A DNA stretch of 50,643 bases from Phycisphaerae bacterium (GCA_026386845.1 JAPLMW010000096.1:1-50643), one strand, 5' to 3'; positions 26,334 to 36,456 are shown, counted from the stretch's first letter. Numbers and translations: made by a program. The notes: generated by a model not told the origin, from the letters alone.

Positions 26334-29300
26334 TTAAAACGTCTTTACGCCTACTTTTTTCTTTTCGAGCTGGATATTTAATCCGAGCCCGCGTATTTCG
26401 CTGCACAGCACATCGAATGAAATTGGTGTGCCTGCTTCGAGTGTATTTTTACCCTTGACCATCGACTCATAGATTTTGGTCCTTCCCTCGATGTCATCGC
26501 TTTTGACCGTAAGAAGTTCCTGCAGCGTATAAGCGGCTCCGTAAGCCTCAAGTGCCCAGACTTCCATTTCGCCGAATCTTTGTCCGCCGGTCCTTGCCTT
26601 TCCGCCCAATGGCTGCTGGGTAATAAGACTGTAAGGGCCTGTGGAACGGGCATGAATCTTGTCGTCCACAAGGTGATGCAGTTTCATCATATATATATAG
26701 CCGATGGTAACTGTCTGCTCGAATGGTTCACCGGTTCTTCCGTCATACAGTGTCGTCTTCATATACGGGCCGATTTGAGCGAAAATCTCATCCACAGGCG
26801 GAACAGTATTATTTTGCGCCAGTTCTTTGCCGCGCTTGAGCACGTGCTCATTTGATTCGACCAGCAGTTGTTTAATCTCTTCTTCTTTTGCGCCGGCAAA
26901 AACGGGGGTAAGTGCATCGAAGCCGAGTACTTTCGCGGCCCATCCGAGATGGGTTTCGAGGATTTGACCGACGTTCATTCTGCTCGGCACACCGAGCGGG
27001 TTAAGGCATATATCCACCGGCGTCCCGTCTTCGAGATACGGCATATCTTCAACAGGCATAATTCTCGCGATAACGCCCTTGTTTCCGTGACGTCCCGCCA
27101 TTTTATCGCCGACGGATAGCGTGCGCTTCGTGGCAACATAAATCTTAACCATTTCCAGAACGCCGCTCGGCAGTTCGTCGCCGTGTTTCATTCTTTCCTG
27201 TTTTGCCTTCGACTCCTGACCAATTTCTACAATCTTCGGCATATATTTATCAGCGATGGCCTGCGCCTGCGGACGCATATTTGCCGGCTTTATCCACGAA
27301 ATATCGAAATTTTCAATCTGCTCTGAAATCACTTCTATTTCATCGCTTACGCCGACTTTTTGTCGGGTTGACGAGTCCACGATGGAAATCTCCGATTTTT
27401 TGGATATTTCATCTATCATCTGTTTGAAGAGGGTGCTCTGCCGATGCTTCATCTCAGTCTCATAATCCTTCATTTTTTGCTTGCGGGCCTTTTTCTGTTC
27501 TTCACTGTCGGCCCCTTTTCTGGTGAATCGGCTTGTCTTGATGACGATGCCGTTATATCCGCTGGGCAGTTCGAGCGAGTCATTTTTGACATCTTCGCCG
27601 GCTCTGCCGAAAATCGCATGCAGCAACTTTTCTTCCGGCGTCAGTTCCGTCTTGCTCTTCGGCGAAACCTTGCCGACAAGTATATCACCTGCGTCAACAC
27701 GTGTGCCTTCACGCACTATTCCGCTTTCATCAAGATTCCTGAGCGCCTTTTCGCCGACATTAGGAATATCTCGCGTGAATTCCTCTCGGCCGAGTTTGGT
27801 CTCGCGGACCTCGATGCTGCATTCATCAATATGAATGCTGGTAAATGTATCGTTTCTTACAAGTTTTTCGCTTATGAGAATAGCGTCCTCGAAATTGAAT
27901 CCGTCGAACGGTATAAAGGCCACAAGCACGTTTTTCCCCAGCGACAGCACGCCCTGTTCGCTTCCGCCGCCGTCCGCGATAATCTCGTTCTTCTTGACCT
28001 TTTGGCCGACGGAAACTATCGGCACCTGGTTAAGGCAGGTTCTTTCATTTAGTCCCACAAATTTCTCAAGTTCGTAAATGTCCGTATCGTCGATGACGAT
28101 TTTCATCGCATCGACGGCGGTTATAACGCCTGCGTCTCCGGCACGAACAACCATACTCGAATTTTTCGCAACATGCTCTTCCATTCCCGTCAGCACAAGC
28201 GGCGGTTCCGTCGCCAGCAGCGGCACTGCCTGTCGCATCATATTCGAGCCCATCAACGCCCTGTTGGCATCGTCATGCTCAAGAAAAGGAATTAACGCTG
28301 CAGAGACACCGACTGTCTGCTCGCTTGATATATCTACATAGTCCACTTCTTTGCTGTCAACCTGGCTCAGTTCGCCCTGCTTTCTGGCCAGCACTATACC
28401 TTCATGCAGTTTATCGGTCCCGCTTTTTATCGCTCCAGGCGGCGCAAACGTCAGTTCCATTTCCTCGTCCGCCCTTAAATAAACTACTTCGCCGGTTATT
28501 TTACCCTTTTCTGCTTTTCGATAAGGCGTCAGCAGAAAGCCGTATGCGTCGATTTTTGAAAAGATTGCCAGCGATGCTATAAGCCCGATATTTGTGCCTT
28601 CCGGCGTTTCAATCGGACATATTCTGCCGTAATGACTGATATGAACGTCTCGAACTTCAAATCCCGCTCTTTTCCTGTTAAGGCCTCCGGGACCCAGAGC
28701 TGACAGCCTGCGCTCATGAGTAAGCTGGCTCAGCGCATTGGTCTGGTCAACAACCTGGCTCAGTTCGCCTCTTCCGAAGAAATACTCTATGCTGCTGGAC
28801 ACGCTTTTCGAATTGACAAGGTCGGCTATCCGGATAACCTGCTGCGGGTCTTTCATACTCATCCGTTCCTGAACGGTTCGGCGGAGCTTCAGCAGCCCTT
28901 TTCTGATTTCATCGGACGCAAGTTCATCGATAGTTCTCAGTCTTCTGTTGCCCAGATGGTCGATGTCGTCAATAACGCCCTGATTATTGCGCAGCCCGAC
29001 GATATACTTCATTGTATTGAGTAAATCCTCCGGCCGAAGTGTCATTTCATTTTCATCGATTTGTTGTTTGAATTTCCTGTTCAGTCTGAATCTGCCGACC
29101 CTGCCGAGCCGATACCTGTTGGTGTCGAAAAACTTTTCATTGAAGAGCGTTTTGGCCTTTTCGATGTTCGGCGGATTGCCCGGACGCAGTCTTGCGTAAA
29201 GTTTCAGCAACGCCTCCTGACTGCTTTCGCAGTCGTCTTCGGCAAGAGTATTTAATATCAAAGGGTCAACCACTTTTGTTATGACTTCCAGCTTTTTAAT

Positions 29301-29900
29301 GGAGCCTCTCTGTATCTGTCCGACCCTGTCGCCAATTTGAGTGCCTGCCTCGACAATAATCTCACCTGACTCCGTATCGACAACAGGCCCGACCGACCAC
29401 ATCAGCGGGTCGAGTTTATCGACCGAGATGGTTTTTGTCTCGAAAAACAGTCTTATAATCGCCTCGCTGCTGCCGTATTCTTCGCCCATTGCCCGCAGGA
29501 ACATCGTGGCGGGTATCTTGCTCGACTGGTCGATTCTGACAATAAGAACGTCTTTTCTCGTAACCGAAATTTCTATCCAGCTTCCGCGCTCAGGTATGAT
29601 TCTTCCGCCGTGCAGAACTCTGTCGCCTTCCTTGCTTTCGATAAGAAAATCCACGCCAGGCGAGCGGTGAAGCTGATTGACGATGACGCGTTCGGCCCCG
29701 TTTATGACGAACTCGCCGCCGCCTATCATTATTGGCATTTCCCCGATATAAACGACCTGTTCGGAAATATCCGCTGTATCGTTCCGTTTAAGCCTGCATG
29801 ATATCTTTAGCGGATACCCGTAAGTCAGTCTCAGCTCCCTGCACTCATTCGGCGAATACCTCGCCCTGTCGAACTCATAGCCGAGGTACTCAAGAATCAT
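26334..29900 (-). CDS. rpoB: RNA polymerase beta subunit (first standard start codon)
   Basis: From the ATG at 29900 the frame gives 1,188 residues. Visible parts are [20 protein letters not shown], the rifampicin region ([30 protein letters not shown], with the usual His and Ser), and [18 protein letters not shown]. Further on are [14 protein letters not shown] and the C-terminal [24 protein letters not shown]. However, clear beta homology continues in frame upstream of 29900 to about 30037 with no ATG, GTG or TTG, so 29900 is unlikely to be the true start (see the next entry). The gene follows rplL as usual. Confidence 0.93.
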   Translation of the reverse strand: MILEYLGYEFDRARYSPNECRELRLTYGYPLKISCRLKRNDTADISEQVVYIGEMPIMIGGGEFVINGAERVIVNQLHRSPGVDFLIESKEGDRVLHGGRIIPERGSWIEISVTRKDVLIVRIDQSSKIPATMFLRAMGEEYGSSEAIIRLFFETKTISVDKLDPLMWSVGPVVDTESGEIIVEAGTQIGDRVGQIQRGSIKKLEVITKVVDPLILNTLAEDDCESSQEALLKLYARLRPGNPPNIEKAKTLFNEKFFDTNRYRLGRVGRFRLNRKFKQQIDENEMTLRPEDLLNTMKYIVGLRNNQGVIDDIDHLGNRRLRTIDELASDEIRKGLLKLRRTVQERMSMKDPQQVIRIADLVNSKSVSSSIEYFFGRGELSQVVDQTNALSQLTHERRLSALGPGGLNRKRAGFEVRDVHISHYGRICPIETPEGTNIGLIASLAIFSKIDAYGFLLTPYRKAEKGKITGEVVYLRADEEMELTFAPPGAIKSGTDKLHEGIVLARKQGELSQVDSKEVDYVDISSEQTVGVSAALIPFLEHDDANRALMGSNMMRQAVPLLATEPPLVLTGMEEHVAKNSSMVVRAGDAGVITAVDAMKIVIDDTDIYELEKFVGLNERTCLNQVPIVSVGQKVKKNEIIADGGGSEQGVLSLGKNVLVAFIPFDGFNFEDAILISEKLVRNDTFTSIHIDECSIEVRETKLGREEFTRDIPNVGEKALRNLDESGIVREGTRVDAGDILVGKVSPKSKTELTPEEKLLHAIFGRAGEDVKNDSLELPSGYNGIVIKTSRFTRKGADSEEQKKARKQKMKDYETEMKHRQSTLFKQMIDEISKKSEISIVDSSTRQKVGVSDEIEVISEQIENFDISWIKPANMRPQAQAIADKYMPKIVEIGQESKAKQERMKHGDELPSGVLEMVKIYVATKRTLSVGDKMAGRHGNKGVIARIMPVEDMPYLEDGTPVDICLNPLGVPSRMNVGQILETHLGWAAKVLGFDALTPVFAGAKEEEIKQLLVESNEHVLKRGKELAQNNTVPPVDEIFAQIGPYMKTTLYDGRTGEPFEQTVTIGYIYMMKLHHLVDDKIHARSTGPYSLITQQPLGGKARTGGQRFGEMEVWALEAYGAAYTLQELLTVKSDDIEGRTKIYESMVKGKNTLEAGTPISFDVLCSEIRGLGLNIQLEKKKVGVKTF

Positions 29901-30074
29901 TGTCTTGTCGTAGCTCTCGATGGGAAAAATTTCCCTGAAGATCGCTTCCAGTCCGATATTTTTCCTTTTCTGCGGTGAGATTTCGGCCTGCAGAAATCTT
30001 CCATAGCTGTCCAGCCTGAAAAATGTGTTAAATTTTTCGACCCGCTGGTTAGCCCCGCCATCACTATGGCGGGG
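29901..30074 (-). other. rpoB: In-frame N-terminal coding extension of rpoB without a usual start codon
   Basis: In the rpoB frame this stretch encodes a beta-subunit N-terminus: [20 protein letters not shown], a [19 protein letters not shown]-type block, then ESYDKT joining MILEY. The frame is closed by TGA at 30077-30075. No ATG, GTG or TTG lies between that stop and 29900. The nearest ATG (30061) is in the +1-related frame. It would fuse into rpoB only after a -1 shift, and a heptamer A-AAT-TTA lies in the right phase at 30035-30029. The usual IPNLIEIQ-like residues before SYxRFLQ are missing, which suggests lost sequence next to the hairpin repeats. Confidence 0.7.
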
Positions 30075-30100
30075 TCATTTAGCCCCCGGTTTCACCGGGG
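30045..30100. repeat. GC-rich hairpin pair between rplL and rpoB
   Basis: Two hairpins lie side by side: CCCCGCCATC/ATGGCGGGG around 30054-30076 and CCCCCGG/CCGGGGG around 30083-30101. Each is flanked by the minus-strand trinucleotide CTAA context seen at other GC-rich repeats (31182, 40651, 46441). In mRNA they could act as a weak attenuator or processing site. Neither is followed by a U tract in the rpoB direction. Confidence 0.7.
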
Positions 30101-30110
30101 GTTTTTCTTT

Positions 30111-30524
30111 TTATTTTATTTCAACAGTAGCGCCGGCCGCTTCAAGCTGCTTCTTGGCTGCTTCTGCTTCGTCTTTGCTGACACCCTGTTTCACAGGCTT
30201 TGGCGCCCCGTCCACGAGGTCTTTGGCCTCTTTCAGTCCAAGGGCTGTAAGCGCTCTTACTTCCTTTATAACCTGGATTTTCTTCTCTCCGACCGATTTG
30301 AGTATAACGTCGAAGGTGGTCTGTTCTTCTGCCGCGGCTGCTCCGGCTCCTGCCGCGCCCGCTGCAGGGCCTGCCATCATAACGCCGCCGCCCGCAGGTT
30401 CGATACCATGAACTTCTTTCAGGTAGTCGCCGAGCTCCTTTGCCTGCATAAGTGTCAACTTGACAATCTTGTCTCCTAATTCTTTTGCTTCTGCACTAAA
30501 CTGCTTTGCTGTTTCATCTGCCAT
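30111..30524 (-). CDS. rplL: 50S ribosomal protein L7/L12
   Basis: L7/L12 forms the flexible GTPase-activating stalk. The N-terminal dimerisation part (residues 1-45) is followed by an Ala/Gly-rich hinge (about 48-67). The C-terminal domain has [42 protein letters not shown] and ends [14 protein letters not shown]. The length is 137 residues, slightly long because of the N-terminus. It follows rplJ after a 105-nt gap. Confidence 0.96.
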   Translation of the reverse strand: MADETAKQFSAEAKELGDKIVKLTLMQAKELGDYLKEVHGIEPAGGGVMMAGPAAGAAGAGAAAAEEQTTFDVILKSVGEKKIQVIKEVRALTALGLKEAKDLVDGAPKPVKQGVSKDEAEAAKKQLEAAGATVEIK

Positions 30525-30629
30525 TTTATTACTCCTGTTATCTATTGCCCTGCGCCAGCCGGAACTACACCGTCCCGTTTAACCCTTTCAGGACTCTCGC
30601 CAAAGCATGTTATTTAATTTTCAATTTTT

Positions 30630-31160
30630 TTACGCTGCTGCTTTTTCAGCCTTTTCTGCAATCGCTTTTATGCAGCCTGCGATAATACCGGCAGGTGCTG
30701 CGATAGCGCCGGCCAGCCGTCTGCCCGGCGAATTTGCAAGCATAACAACTTCGCCCTGAAGCTCCGCTCTGCTTTTCATATTTACAAGTTGCGAAGCCCC
30801 GGCTGCATCGAGAGCCGCTCCATCAACATAAGCGCCTCTGAACTTTATCCCTGTCTTTCCGATATTAAGAGCCTTGAGTTCTTTTGCCAGGTCAACAACG
30901 CTGTCGCCGCCATAAACAACGGTGCAGGAACCCGTTTCAAAAAGTCCTGCCGCGCCGTCTTTGCCCATTGCCGACATCGCCCGCCGCATCGTAGCGTTCT
31001 TTACCATTGTCAGCTTGATTCCTTTATCGCCCAGTTTCCCGCGAATCTGGTTGTTTGTTATGCCGTCGATGCCCATCATATCGACAATGACAAATTCGCT
31101 GACGTCTGTGAATTTCTTTTGCAGTTCATTTGCAAGAGCCTGTTTTACGTATTTACTCAT
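30630..31160 (-). CDS. rplJ: 50S ribosomal protein L10
   Basis: L10 anchors L7/L12 dimers to 23S rRNA. The 176-residue sequence has FVIVDMMGIDGITNNQIRGKLGDKGIKLTMVKNATMRRAM and the C-terminal helix that carries L7/L12. In E. coli L10 represses translation by binding the leader mRNA. Here the leader contains GC-rich hairpin repeats (31182-31220) instead of a recognisable L10 site. Confidence 0.95.
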   Translation of the reverse strand: MSKYVKQALANELQKKFTDVSEFVIVDMMGIDGITNNQIRGKLGDKGIKLTMVKNATMRRAMSAMGKDGAAGLFETGSCTVVYGGDSVVDLAKELKALNIGKTGIKFRGAYVDGAALDAAGASQLVNMKSRAELQGEVVMLANSPGRRLAGAIAAPAGIIAGCIKAIAEKAEKAAA

Positions 31161-31181
31161 ATCTTCACCTTTCGTAATATT

Positions 31182-31222
31182 TAGCCCCCGCCGCTTGAGG
31201 CGGGGATTAGCCCCTTAGGGGC
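31182..31222. repeat. GC-rich hairpin repeat in the rplA/rplJ gap
   Basis: TAGCCCCCGCCGCTTGAGGCGGGGATTA is followed by AGCCCCTTAGGGGC, two adjacent palindromes. The CGCTTGAGGCGG core recurs at 46447. It lies 20 nt before the rplJ start on the transcript. Confidence 0.7.
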
Positions 31223-31240
31223 GCTGAATACATTGAATCT

Positions 31241-31927
31241 TTATTTTTCCGTCGTATCTATTTGAACACCCGGGCTCATTGTCGCGGAAATCGTCAGTTT
31301 CTTGATATACGTTCCTTTTGAGCTTACAGGTTTCATCTTTTTTATCAGAGCAACAAACGCCTGAATATTTTCTACAAGTTTATTTTCATCGAAGCTTAGT
31401 TTCCCGACGACAGCATGGACATTTCCGCCGGCATCGTTCTTGAATTCTATTTTCCCTGCTGCGAATTCCTTGATTGCCGTAAAAATGTCCTGAGTAACCG
31501 TTCCGTTTTTCGGCGAGGGCATCTTGCCCTGTGGTCCGAGCACCTTGCCGAGTCTGCCGACCTTGCCCATTACCTTGGGCGAAGCGATTGCGACATCGAA
31601 GTCTGCCCAGCCGCCGGTAATTTTCTTAACCAGCTCATCGATTCCTGCCTCAATTGCGCCGGCCTGTTTTGCGGCCTCGACATCGGAATCTTCGCAGAAA
31701 GCGACGACTTTTTTGCTTTTTCCGACGCCATTCGGCAGTGAAACAGAGCCTCTTATAATCTGGTCGGACTGCTTGGGGTCTATCCCGAGCCATACGACAC
31801 AATTAACTGTCTGGTCGAACTTGATCGGCGGAAAAGATTTTACCTTCTTCACTGCCTCAGAAAGGCTCACCGGTCCGCTTGGCAAATCCTTTGCCGCTGC
31901 TATATATCTCTTGCCTCTTTTTCTCAT
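31241..31927 (-). CDS. rplA: 50S ribosomal protein L1
   Basis: L1 forms the mobile stalk that helps release E-site tRNA. The 228-residue sequence contains FDQTVNCVVWLGIDPKQSDQIIRGSVSLPNGVGKSKKV, KVMGKVGRLGKVLGPQGKMPSPKNGTV and EFKNDAGGNVHAVVGK. It follows rplK in the normal order, but with an unusually long 228-nt gap filled with AT-rich repeats. Confidence 0.97.
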   Translation of the reverse strand: MRKRGKRYIAAAKDLPSGPVSLSEAVKKVKSFPPIKFDQTVNCVVWLGIDPKQSDQIIRGSVSLPNGVGKSKKVVAFCEDSDVEAAKQAGAIEAGIDELVKKITGGWADFDVAIASPKVMGKVGRLGKVLGPQGKMPSPKNGTVTQDIFTAIKEFAAGKIEFKNDAGGNVHAVVGKLSFDENKLVENIQAFVALIKKMKPVSSKGTYIKKLTISATMSPGVQIDTTEK

Positions 31928-31939
31928 AACTTTACTCCG

Positions 31940-32155
31940 CGAAATTTAATTAATGTTTCGCTCCCACTCTCACAGCCGTGGTAAGCTTTTAAAAATTTAA
32001 CATTTAAAATTGAAGATTTAATATTTCGTTATCTGAAATTTGAAATCTCAAATCTTCTATTTTATTTCCTTACTTCCTTATTTTTTACAAGAACTGATAA
32101 TTTAAAAATATTAAATTTTAAATACCTGTCCTGAGCGAAGTCGAAGGATTAAATC
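31940..32155. repeat. AT-rich repeat-filled gap between rplK and rplA
   Basis: This gap holds AT-rich tracts (AAAATTGAAGATTTAATATT and a partner around 32045-32060) and CCTTACTTCC repeats also found at 33828, 43930 and 46397. At 32125-32148 there is a copy of the dispersed 24-bp repeat (minus strand TCCTTCGACTTCGCTCAGGA). No gene is seen. Confidence 0.6.
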
Positions 32156-32581
32156 TTAAATTATCTCGATTCCCATACTTCTTGCCGTGCCTTCGACGAT
32201 TTTGCACGCCTGCTCGACACTAAAGGCGTTAAGGTCTTTCATCTTTCTTTCTGCTATCTTCTTTACTTGTTCTTTGGTAACTTTTCCGACCTTTTCTTTG
32301 TTCGGCGAACCGCTTCCCTTGGCAACCTGTGCTTCCTGTTTCAGCAGCACCGCTGCGGGAGGACTTTTTACGATAAACTCGAATGTCTTGTCTTTATATA
32401 CAGTTATCTCTACCGGCACTGTCGTGCCGTTAAGCTCCTTTGTTCGTTCATTGAACTGCTGAACAAACTGTCCGATATTGACGCCGTGCTGTCCCAGTGC
32501 AGGGCCGATTGGCGGGGCCGGCGTCGCCTGGCCGCCGGGCGCCTGTAACTTTATTTTCGTCGCTATTTGTTTCTTCGCCAT
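32156..32581 (-). CDS. rplK: 50S ribosomal protein L11
   Basis: L11 shapes the factor-binding GTPase centre with L10. The N-terminal domain shows [28 protein letters not shown] with the proline pair of the thiostrepton region. The C-terminal rRNA-binding domain shows [20 protein letters not shown] and ends [10 protein letters not shown]. The ATG at 32581 has GAAGG upstream and gives 141 residues, the family norm. The in-frame ATG 45 nt earlier is not favoured. Confidence 0.97.
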   Translation of the reverse strand: MAKKQIATKIKLQAPGGQATPAPPIGPALGQHGVNIGQFVQQFNERTKELNGTTVPVEITVYKDKTFEFIVKSPPAAVLLKQEAQVAKGSGSPNKEKVGKVTKEQVKKIAERKMKDLNAFSVEQACKIVEGTARSMGIEII

Positions 32582-32710
32582 CTTTTTTACCTTCTGTGCA
32601 AATCCGAATTCAAAACTTAAAAACACAATTAAAAATTAAAACATCTTATCCGCCGAGCTTATAGCGAAGGCGGATACCATAATTTTTATTTTTTATTTTT
32701 GATTTTCTTC

Positions 32711-33259
32711 TTATATCTTTTCTATCTGCCAATACTCTATATCCAGCGGCGTACTTCTTCCGAAAATTGTAACGATTACCCTGACTACGCCGCGTTCGTT
32801 GTCGATTGAGTCAACGGTTCCTTCGAAATTCTCGAAAGCGCCTTCTCTGATTTTTACGACATCGCCTTTTGCGAAATCGACTTTTATATTTGCCGTTGCC
32901 TGTTCCGTTGCCTTTTCGACTTCGACCAGTATTTTTGCGACATCGGTATCGCTCATGGGAACGGGCAGGCCTTCCGTGCCGACGAAATCGCCGACCCCGA
33001 TGGTTTCTTTTATCAAAAACCACGCCTTTTCGCTGATTTTCTTGTCCGGGTCCGGTTCAATCTCCATAAAAACGTAACCCGGATAGAGTTTTCGCTTCAG
33101 AACTCTTTGTTTTCCGCCGCGGATACGCTTGACCTGTTCGACAGGAACAACGACTCTGCCGACAACATCGCTAAGGCCTTCGAGCGTTATCTTTCTCGTA
33201 AGGGCTTCTTTAACCTGTTCCTCCCTGTTGGAGGCTACTCTTAAAACATACCACCGCAT
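32711..33259 (-). CDS. nusG: Transcription elongation/antitermination factor NusG
   Basis: NusG links RNA polymerase to Rho or to the leading ribosome. The NGN domain (residues 1-110) starts MRWYVLRVASNREEQVKEAL and has RKLYPGYVFMEIE. The KOW domain (about 128-182) has FAKGDVVKIREGAFENFEGTVDSID. The 182 residues match the family. secE is directly upstream and rplK downstream, the usual order. Confidence 0.96.
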   Translation of the reverse strand: MRWYVLRVASNREEQVKEALTRKITLEGLSDVVGRVVVPVEQVKRIRGGKQRVLKRKLYPGYVFMEIEPDPDKKISEKAWFLIKETIGVGDFVGTEGLPVPMSDTDVAKILVEVEKATEQATANIKVDFAKGDVVKIREGAFENFEGTVDSIDNERGVVRVIVTIFGRSTPLDIEYWQIEKI

Positions 33260-33296
33260 AAAAGTTCATTTATTCCGTTTAACAATTTTACCCGCT

Positions 33297-33352
33297 GAAG
33301 CTTGCCCGCCGTAGGCGGGCCTTGGCGAAGGCGGGTCCTCCTGCCGCAGGCA
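33297..33352. repeat. GC-rich hairpin repeat between secE and nusG
   Basis: Two palindromes, GCCCGCC-GTA-GGCGGGC and CTGCCGCAGGCAG, are separated by CTTGGCGAAGGCGGGTCC. It is similar in style to other GC-rich elements in this window and is placed in the transcribed spacer. Confidence 0.65.
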
Positions 33353-33356
33353 GAGT

Positions 33357-33758
33357 TTATATCCCTAAGACATCCGTGAAAAACAGATTGAAGCAGAAAT
33401 CCGCTGCTCCCAGCATTAACGCTGTCAGGAAAACGACTACGATAACGACAAAGGTGGATACCATTATTTCACGTTTTGAGCTGAAGCTGACTTTTTTTAG
33501 TTCGCCTTCTGCCGCAATCAGGAAATCTGCTGCCGTCGGTCTGTTCGAAAGCCAGTACAGCAGCAATGAAATCAGGACGAAGATTCCCAGCGGAACTGTA
33601 ACGGTCAGCCACAATCCTATCGGCGTGGTAACATCCATTGAAGCCGACAGTTTTTGATAGACTCTCCAGCACCCGATTGCCGCCAGAGCTGCTACCGTCA
33701 TGGCTGTATACATCCGTGTAGTTTTCCCTTGGCCCCATTTATATTTTTCTATCAGCAT
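33357..33758 (-). CDS. secE: Protein translocase subunit SecE
   Basis: SecE clamps SecY in the membrane. The 133-residue protein has three hydrophobic segments, at about 17-35, 47-70 and 100-125. The conserved amphipathic stretch AEGELKKVSFSSKREIMVST comes before the last one. The three-helix form is like E. coli, where most bacteria have one helix. It lies between tRNA-Trp and nusG. Confidence 0.93.
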   Translation of the reverse strand: MLIEKYKWGQGKTTRMYTAMTVAALAAIGCWRVYQKLSASMDVTTPIGLWLTVTVPLGIFVLISLLLYWLSNRPTAADFLIAAEGELKKVSFSSKREIMVSTFVVIVVVFLTALMLGAADFCFNLFFTDVLGI

Positions 33759-33868
33759 TCAATACCTTGTCAGACAACAATTAAATATTCAACCGAAATC
33801 CCGACTTGTCGGGGTCTATCTCAACTTGCTTCCTTATTCTTATTACCTTGCTTCCTTTTCAAGAACAG

Positions 33869-33941
33869 CAGGCCAGGGAGGGATCGAACCCCCAACCTGC
33901 GGTTTTGGAGACCGCCGCTCTGCCAATTGAGCTACTGGCCT
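33869..33941 (-). tRNA. tRNA-Trp (CCA)
   Basis: A 73-nt cloverleaf with anticodon CCA in the loop CTCCAAA, acceptor AGGCCAG/CTGGCCT and discriminator G, as expected for tryptophan. It sits between rpmG and secE, a common bacterial arrangement. Confidence 0.94.
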
Positions 33942-33997
33942 GTTTTTATATTTCATCTGTGTTTCCAGGTACATTTTTGTTCGGTCAGAACAGCCGG

Positions 33998-34165
33998 TTA
34001 TTTACGCCTTACCTTGTGAACAGTGCGTTTCCGCTCATATTTGCAGAATTTTTTGAGCTCTATCTTCGGAGTTCCCTGCGCAACATTAATCTGTGTGCGG
34101 TAATTTCTCTGCCCGCACTCGGAACATTCGAGCCACGCATATTCTCTCTTTTTCGCCTTAGCCAT
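33998..34165 (-). CDS. rpmG: 50S ribosomal protein L33 (partly degenerate zinc ribbon)
   Basis: This 55-residue protein (MAKAKKREYAWLECSECGQR, KIELKKFCKYERKRTVHK) matches L33. Zinc-binding L33 has two CxxC pairs. Here the first is intact (Cys14, Cys17), but the second keeps only Cys41, with Glu44 in place of the fourth Cys. Zinc binding may be weakened or lost. It lies 33 nt downstream of tuf and before tRNA-Trp. Confidence 0.92.
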   Translation of the reverse strand: MAKAKKREYAWLECSECGQRNYRTQINVAQGTPKIELKKFCKYERKRTVHKVRRK

Positions 34166-34198
34166 ATTAGTCCTATGCTAAAATTCGGTCTGAGGTTG

Positions 34199-35425
34199 CT
34201 ATTTTAGAATCTTCGTAACAACGCCTGCACCAACAGTTCTTCCGCCTTCACGGATAGCAAACCTAAGGCCTTCTTCCATAGCGATAGGGTTGATGATTTC
34301 AACTTCCATACCGATGTTATCGCCGGGCATACACATTTCAGCAGGCTTGCCTTCACGACTCTTGATGGCCAAAACGGCGCCGGTAACGTCGGTAGTCCTG
34401 AAATAAAACTGCGGTTTATAGCCGGCAAAAAACGGCGAATGCCTTCCGCCTTCATCCTTTGTAAGTACGTAAACCTCAGCTTCAAACTTGGTATGAGGAG
34501 TAATCGAACCGGGAGCAGCAATAACCTGTCCGCGCTGCAGTTCGTCTTTCTCAACGCCTCGGAGCAATATACCGATATTATCGCCGGCCTGTCCTTCATT
34601 GAGCGTTTTGTTGAACATTTCGACGCCGGTAACAATCGATTTGCGGGTTTCTTTGTTAAGGCCGATGATTGCGATTTCGTCGCCCACATGGACTTTACCG
34701 CGGTCAACTCTTCCTGTGCCTACTATTCCTCGTCCCTTAATACTGAACACATCTTCGACCGGCATAAGGAAAGGCTTATCAACCTCTCTAACGGGAATAG
34801 GAATATATTCGTCCATTGCCTTGAGCAGCTCTTCAATGGGCTTGCAGGCGGGGTCGTCAAGTTTTGTAGCATTCATTGCCTTAATTGCGCAGCCGCGAAT
34901 AACCGGCGTGTCATCTCCGGAAAATTTATACTTCTCCAGCAGCTCACGAATTTCCATTTCTACCAGTTCCAGAAGTTCCGGGTCATCAACGAGGTCAACT
35001 TTGTTCAGGAACACTACAATTTTGGGTACGTTAACCTGTCTTGCCAAGAGGATGTGCTCCCTCGTTTGCGGCATAGGGCCGTCGGCAGCGGAAACCACCA
35101 GGACTGCTCCATCCATCTGAGCGGCGCCGGTAATCATATTCTTAACATAGTCAGCGTGTCCGGGGCAATCAACGTGCGCATAGTGCCGCTTTTCGGTTTC
35201 ATATTCCACGTGTGCCGTGGATATTGTAAGAATTTTGGTTGGATCGCGGCGTCCCTGCGATTCAGAAGCCTTTGCGATGTCATCGTAGCTTTTAAACTTC
35301 GACAGACCTTTAAATTCCATTACCTTTGTCATTGCTGCCGTTAAGGTTGTCTTGCCATGGTCAACGTGTCCAATGGTTCCAACGTTAACGTGCGGTTTCG
35401 TCCTTTCAAATACTGCCTTAGCCAT
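34199..35425 (-). CDS. tuf: Translation elongation factor Tu
   Basis: EF-Tu delivers aminoacyl-tRNA to the ribosome. The 408-residue protein has G1 GHVDHGKTT (19-27), G3 DCPGHADY, G4 NKVD, and domain II/III motifs ([44 protein letters not shown]). The G domain carries a small insertion, [20 protein letters not shown] followed by [13 protein letters not shown], as in other bacteria. Antibiotic-site residues look ordinary. It is the first protein gene after tRNA-Thr. Confidence 0.98.
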   Translation of the reverse strand: MAKAVFERTKPHVNVGTIGHVDHGKTTLTAAMTKVMEFKGLSKFKSYDDIAKASESQGRRDPTKILTISTAHVEYETEKRHYAHVDCPGHADYVKNMITGAAQMDGAVLVVSAADGPMPQTREHILLARQVNVPKIVVFLNKVDLVDDPELLELVEMEIRELLEKYKFSGDDTPVIRGCAIKAMNATKLDDPACKPIEELLKAMDEYIPIPVREVDKPFLMPVEDVFSIKGRGIVGTGRVDRGKVHVGDEIAIIGLNKETRKSIVTGVEMFNKTLNEGQAGDNIGILLRGVEKDELQRGQVIAAPGSITPHTKFEAEVYVLTKDEGGRHSPFFAGYKPQFYFRTTDVTGAVLAIKSREGKPAEMCMPGDNIGMEVEIINPIAMEEGLRFAIREGGRTVGAGVVTKILK

Positions 35426-35550
35426 TTTTTGCTAACCTCCAATTTGTCTCTGGATATTTTTCAAATACCTTTATTTTTATTTTAACAAATCCCAATTGGG
35501 ACTATTGACCAAATCAAGCCTGCAAATCAGCAGGTCATATATGTCAACTT

Positions 35551-35623
<73 letters not shown>

Positions 35624-35643
35624 GACACTCCGACACTGACAAA

Positions 35644-35673
35644 CATATATTGCCTTTGCCGAAATATAGTCAA
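35644..35673 (-). promoter_or_regulatory. Promoter of tRNA-Thr-tuf unit
   Basis: On the minus strand TTGACT (35673-35668) and TATATG (35649-35644) are 18 nt apart. Transcription would start about 12 nt before the tRNA-Thr 5' end. The -35 is near consensus. Confidence 0.65.
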
Positions 35674-36112
35674 AATTCCGTTTAGAAAAATATATATTTA
35701 AACGCTGATAACAGCACTGAAAACGCTTAAAATCCCCGCCTTCGCGAGGACAAGCTTATCTGCCTTTGCCGGAAAATGCAAAGGGATTCCCTGTAAGGAT
35801 TTCGCCAAAAACGAATCAATGAGTATATTCAAAGAGCTATAGAAAGCAATTGGTAAAATAAAATTTTTTAAAAATTTTTTATTTTCGATAAAAATCTTAC
35901 CTATTTTATACAGGAATTAAGGAGTCTTTTTTGCTTGTTTTGTAAATTCCTATAATATAAATGATATCAGTTTAAAAAAGAGGTTATCGGTTATCCGTAA
36001 ATAAAAGTTTACGGTTAACAGTAAACAGTTCGCAGAAACAGAAAGAAGCCGAAAACATCGCCGTGCCCTTCGACCCTGCTCAGGACAGGCCGGCGACGGC
36101 TAAACGAGAAAT
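35674..36112. other. Intergenic region upstream of the tuf unit
   Basis: No gene is seen here. The stretch 35840-35960 is very AT-rich. At 36005-36030 there is a small palindrome of TTTACGGTTAACAGTAAAC type. At 36066-36089 there is a plus-strand copy of the dispersed 24-bp repeat (CCTTCGACCCTGCTCAGGAC). Confidence 0.55.
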
Positions 36113-36186
36113 TGGGCCCGCAAGGATTCGAACCTTGGACCAATGGATTATGAGTCCACTGCTCTACCGGACTGAGCTACGAGCCC
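36113..36186 (-). tRNA. tRNA with CAU anticodon (probably Ile2, or elongator Met)
   Basis: A 74-nt cloverleaf with acceptor GGGCTCG/CGGGCCC, discriminator A, anticodon stem GTGGA/TCCAT and loop CTCATAA. The stem and the following TGGTC resemble tRNA-Ile2, in which TilS converts C34 to lysidine. Elongator tRNA-Met cannot be excluded. The paired first acceptor position rules out an initiator. Confidence 0.85.
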
Positions 36187-36456
36187 GAAAGGCTAAATTT
36201 ACCCTGCATCGAGGAGAAATTCAAGGTTTATTGAAGAATGAAGATTTGAGGAGTCCGCCGGGGACGGAAGTGATTTTTATTGACCCTGCCAAGGTGTTGG
36301 CAGGGCTAACCACGGATTTTTCACTACCGAGGACACAGAGAAAATAAAATATAATCCTCCTTCGCTAAAGCTATGGAGGACGCTGACGCGAAATTATTTA
36401 GCAGGAAACGGTGTCTGACCTTTAATTTTTTCTGAACATCGAACATTCAACGTCCA

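Noticed and set aside
34439-35344. 301-codon open frame on the plus strand
   Set aside because: It lies wholly antisense to tuf, has no family features and exists because of tuf codon bias.
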